Positions 49,202-64,000 of a stretch of 64,000 nucleotides of DNA are shown here, one piece after another. Position numbers and translations under genes: made by a program. This DNA is from Cristatella mucedo (Eukaryota > Bryozoa > Phylactolaemata > Cristatellidae). Each line of letters begins with the position of its first letter. Within the stretch, counting starts at the first letter, position 1. The stretch is taken from NCBI GenBank assembly GCA_009760855.2, contig WPIO01000022.1, forward strand, positions 2,608,501 through 2,672,500. Reading direction: 5' to 3'. The notes under the pieces were generated by a model, which was not told the origin of the DNA, did not search any database, and was given only the letters and a program-made list of their open reading frames with translations.

Positions 49202-50052
49202 GAACAAATATCTCACCAAGCGTCGTAGCCAGCGGCGGCGGTTGTCAATACGTTCGAACTGCTCAGTGAGCAGTGACAGCACTGATCATGACTGACGGGG
49301 CATCCGCAAGGGCTTATGCAAATAGGAACGATTGCACTTGATCAGCGCTTTAATTGAGCGCGGCCCAGCATAAACTGAACATGAGCTGCCATAATTCGGC
49401 GAGTTACCTCTAGTGGACTGGCAACAGCTATATCAAGCATACATATCATCCACACCAAGAACGGTTGTATGTACACATGACCAACATAGGAAAGTACCAG
49501 TCGACTTGAAAATGTTCTCAATACTCGCAGCCCGGAGAGAGGCTCAGCGTTGTTATTGGTGCCACGACCTTAACGTCGTAAATTTCAAATAATGTCATTG
49601 CTGCTGGAACGACTTGGGCAAGACACGGTCAACTTAGTTCCTAAATACATTCACCAGTGTCAGCCCACTAATTTCTCAGTCGCCGAATACGCTCGTGGAG
49701 CAGTACTGGCGCTTGTGCGAGCGAATCTTGTGCAAGCAAGCAAAAAGAAAGTTACACCGGAAAGGTCCGAGAAGAAGAGTGCCGCTGTTGCACTGGGTGA
49801 CTGCTGACGAAGGGGAGACGACTTCCACGGCAGACGATGCTGTCGCTTTTCGTTCTCGCAGTCTCTAAGGGGAGGGCACTCCCAGTGCAGTCGCCGCTCT
49901 GTGAAGCAGCAGCCACCGCAGGCTCAATGCGCATGCACAGCATGCACATTGAGCTGCAAGACTCCTCTCTCAGAGTTAAGATCTCATTTAAGGAGAGTAG
50001 GTTTTTGTGGTTACTCTGGCTGAAATGCATTCTCAGGTGCAGCGTTGCAGAG

Positions 50053-61731
<11,679 letters not shown>

Positions 61732-61993
61732 CTACAGAGCAAGCAGCCATCTTAGCAGCTAGCTGCCAACACATCAGCCGCCTCAGAGGTCAGCTGCGAT
61801 CGCTGTGATGCATTTGCACGCCTCCCTGAGAGAAGACTCGGGTCTATTTGAGCCCAGGCGCTTTTACGCTTTGCCGCTGGACCCGAGCCCACAACCTAAA
61901 TGTGGCTAAAGGCGAGCACCTCACCCTGGGCCAAACCGGGGGATGACGATGCCGTCTCCGCCGTCGAGGCCGCTTTCTGCTTGCGTGCTCCAA

Positions 61994-62032
61994 CGTCCGA
62001 GGCGACGCGCGCGCGGCGCGTCGCCTCGGACG
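61994..62032. repeat. Perfect inverted repeat, 17-bp stem
   Basis: CGTCCGAGGCGACGCGC (61994-62010), 5-nt loop, exact reverse complement at 62016-62032. Confidence 0.88.
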
Positions 62033-62046
62033 ACGGACCAAGCCGG

Positions 62047-62092
62047 CCCCGCTGTTGCTACGGCTCGAGCGAGAGCCGTAGCAACAGCGGGG
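62047..62092. repeat. Perfect inverted repeat, 20-bp stem
   Basis: CCCCGCTGTTGCTACGGCTC (62047-62066), loop GAGCGA, exact reverse complement at 62073-62092. Only 14 bp from the previous hairpin. Confidence 0.88.
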
Positions 62093-63904
62093 CTCTTTCC
62101 GCTTGCCCAATTTTAATTGAGCTCGCGCCGTGGCGCGCGCGCGCGTGCTGCGGCTAGCGACGGGAGACCGCGAAGCTATCGCGGAAAGGGATCGTGGCGC
62201 GACGGCGCTGCAGGACGAACCGCGCGAGCGCACTTTTCAAGTTCCGCACGAGCTCTCGTCCGCGACGACCCTTCGACAGAAAGTAGACCTATAGCGCAGC
62301 AGTCTTTTTTGTATCGCCGCCGCCCCCTCGCTCGCGGAAATGCGCGTCGCCAGAACTTAGGCCCGTGCGCCGCCCCCCCCCCCCGCCGGCGCGCAGCCGG
62401 ATGCCGCGTGTGTGCCCGCGAGCGAGCTCGCGCCCGACGCGCGGATACTATCTCGCTGTCTCCGGCGAGCCTATCTTATGACAGGCCTGTTCTCCTCAGA
62501 CCGACGCGCTCCGTAGCCGCGCGCATCGTCTGCGCCGCCGCCGCCTCGGCGCGGCGTCCACTAACCGCTCGTCTCGGTCGTCGTCCGACTCGTCGGCGTC
62601 GGCTCGAGGCGCAGGCGCGACCCCGCCGCAGTCGTTACTCAGCGTAAAGCAGAGCGTGCACGACACGTAAGCGCAGTCGGTCGCCGACGTCGTCGACTGC
62701 GCGCCCACTGCCACCGACCACCAAGACACGTCGGGCGGACACCGGTGGACATGCATGGCCGCCTTCGTAGCAGCAGCGGCTGTCCGACGGGACGCGACGG
62801 GACGCGACGGGCCTCGTCTGCGCGCACCTCGTCTGCACGCACCGGATCTCCCTCCGCACGCAGCTGGCCGCCGCCTGCACGTCTCGGCGAAGACGACGAG
62901 AAGCGCGCGCCGCTACGGCCCGGGCTACGACGGATAGCTCAACCTGCCTACTCGGCTCCGGTCGAGTCACTGACTTCCCACCTAATGGGCGGTGCGCACG
63001 CGCGCGCCGCCGCCTTGTGACCCGCGCCCCGCACGCCAGACCGCAGAGCTAATTAATTGCGGCGGCGCGCGCTCGGTCGGCCGGAGCGTCCGCCGCCTGC
63101 CGCCCGAGCTCGCCGCTCGCCCGCGGGCGCGCGCGCGAGCAAGTACGGCCGACGGCCGGACTCGCCGCCGTGGTGGCGTCGACGTGGCGTATTCGTTCGT
63201 TGGCCGAAATTCGTCGCAACGCCGAGCCGCGAACGATGCCGCTCGCGCGCGCGGTCTCGACCGGCTTCGCAATTGTCTTTTAAAAACACGTCTCTTCTCG
63301 CTCTCCGCCGGTTCGAGCGCTGCCGCCCGCTCCTCGCGCCGAAGCGACAGCGGTCGCCGAGGGCGCACGCAGGTCAAGCTGCGCCGCGGAAAGCTCGCCG
63401 CTTGGCAGCCATTGGCCGATTGCTCGGCGGTCGTGGCGCGGCGAGTCGGAGGGGCGCCGGCAAGCGCTCTCTACGCGCCGCCTGCGCTGCGACCGGCTGA
63501 GGCCGCCGCCGCCACCGCCGCCGCTGTCGATACTCGCGAGTTTTGGAATCGAAAGCGCAGGCGTCGGACTTACGTTTGTGTGCGCGCGAGTGACGCAGTC
63601 GCTTTTGCGAGAGTTAGTCGTCGTCGCGCGCCCACGCACCGAGCGACCTCTGCGTAGTATAATTTAAGCTCGTACGTTGGATTCAACTTGAGAGTTTAGT
63701 ACGAGCAGATGAAGCGGACAGAGCTCGAACCGAGGAGAACTGAGCGGCGGCGTGGTCGGCGAGAGCGGCGAAAAACGCCAGCAAAAAGCGGCTCGCCGAG
63801 CCGACGCCAGCGGCCACGAGCCGCCGGGAAAATCGGCGAGTCCCTGTGCACTGGAAGGTGAAAATGAGGAGCAGCTGCCTCGGCGGCGGCGGCGGCCTAA
63901 TTTA

Positions 63905-64000
63905 ACGTGTCGCGGCAGAAGAGCCTTAGCCGGCCGTCGCTCCCCTTTGCAATTAAATAATGCCCGCTGCCAACCTGGGTCGTGCAGTGCGAGCGGCCCA
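63905..64000 (-). repeat. SINE remnant, cut by window edge
   Basis: GCGGCAGAAGAGCCTTAGCC and AACCTGGGTCGTGCAGTGCG match the tail and head complement of the common SINE. Confidence 0.5.

Larger units (their letters stand above)
47041..50052. other. Interval between the Dpy-30-motif gene and the PKG stop codon
   Basis: Contains an unassigned plus-strand open frame with a donor-like end (47013-47384), a 40-bp LINE B tail (about 47855-47895) and an imperfect hairpin (48135-48179). The right part probably includes the PKG 3'UTR. No recognised gene. Confidence 0.5.
61732..64000. other. GC-rich right end of window
   Basis: Very CpG-rich, with three perfect hairpin arms or SINE remnants (61845-61945, 61994-62092, 63905-64000). 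The next upstream PKG exon was looked for by its expected motifs (LWAIDR, FQTIMMRTG) and not found. Long frames on both strands look like GC artefacts, rich in Arg, Ala and Pro. Confidence 0.5.

Noticed and set aside
49592-49807. Plus-strand 71-codon frame (MSLLLERLGQDTVNLVPK) as a gene
   Set aside because: It lies opposite the probable PKG 3'UTR, with no promoter, splice or family evidence.
62117-63657. Long overlapping frames on both strands at the right end
   Set aside because: Arg-, Ala- and Pro-rich composition, open on both strands at once, no domain; expected from very high GC content.

Overview
This is nuclear DNA of an invertebrate animal. Spliced genes with GT-AG introns, many microsatellites, decayed non-LTR retrotransposons and tRNA-derived SINEs all point to a metazoan; the phylum cannot be settled from this window. 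Most long open frames are repeat shadows or retroelement debris. I assembled the gene models by hand from splice signals, reading phase and remembered family sequence patterns; no search was run.

Layout. (1) About 4.3-30.3 kb, minus strand: a complete ANKRD29-like ankyrin-repeat gene in 9 coding exons, all joined in phase 0, 299 codons plus stop. Its introns of 81 bp to 7 kb are full of LINE and SINE copies. (2) About 31.4-33.2 kb, plus strand: a complete RPS21 (eS21) gene in 5 coding exons, 83 codons plus stop, head-to-head with ANKRD29 across a promoter interval of about 1.15 kb. (3) 33.8-38.7 kb: a decayed but nearly full-length LINE (endonuclease plus reverse transcriptase), a compound TA/GT microsatellite and further LINE pieces. 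(4) 38.7-42.8 kb: no recognised gene. (5) 42.9-45.1 kb, plus strand: a small gene with a Dpy-30 motif, a TATA box upstream and a poly(A) signal that overlaps the stop codon. (6) 50.05 kb to beyond 61.7 kb, minus strand: the 3' two thirds of a cGMP-dependent protein kinase (PKG, for/PRKG1-like). Twelve coding exons cover the second cyclic-nucleotide-binding domain, the whole kinase domain and the C-terminus. The 5' exons were not found and probably lie beyond the right edge. The DNA from about 56.6 kb rightwards is much richer in G+C and CpG than the rest.

Repeats. LINE family A (L2/CR1-like, 3' end in TTA repeats) and family B (3' end in ACATT repeats) occur as many mostly 5'-truncated copies. 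A tRNA-derived SINE occurs in two forms, and the tail of one form matches the 3' end of LINE A. The PKG introns hold two unrelated minisatellites that both have a 17-bp unit.

The genes do not form a pathway. RPS21 is housekeeping; PKG is a cGMP effector kinase; Dpy-30-motif proteins often serve as docking or dimerisation subunits in chromatin or ciliary complexes; the role of ANKRD29 is poorly known. The most notable structures are a kinase splice acceptor made from a LINE tail, a 111-bp intron that stays in frame if retained, the one-repeat-per-exon design of ANKRD29, and several perfect hairpins.
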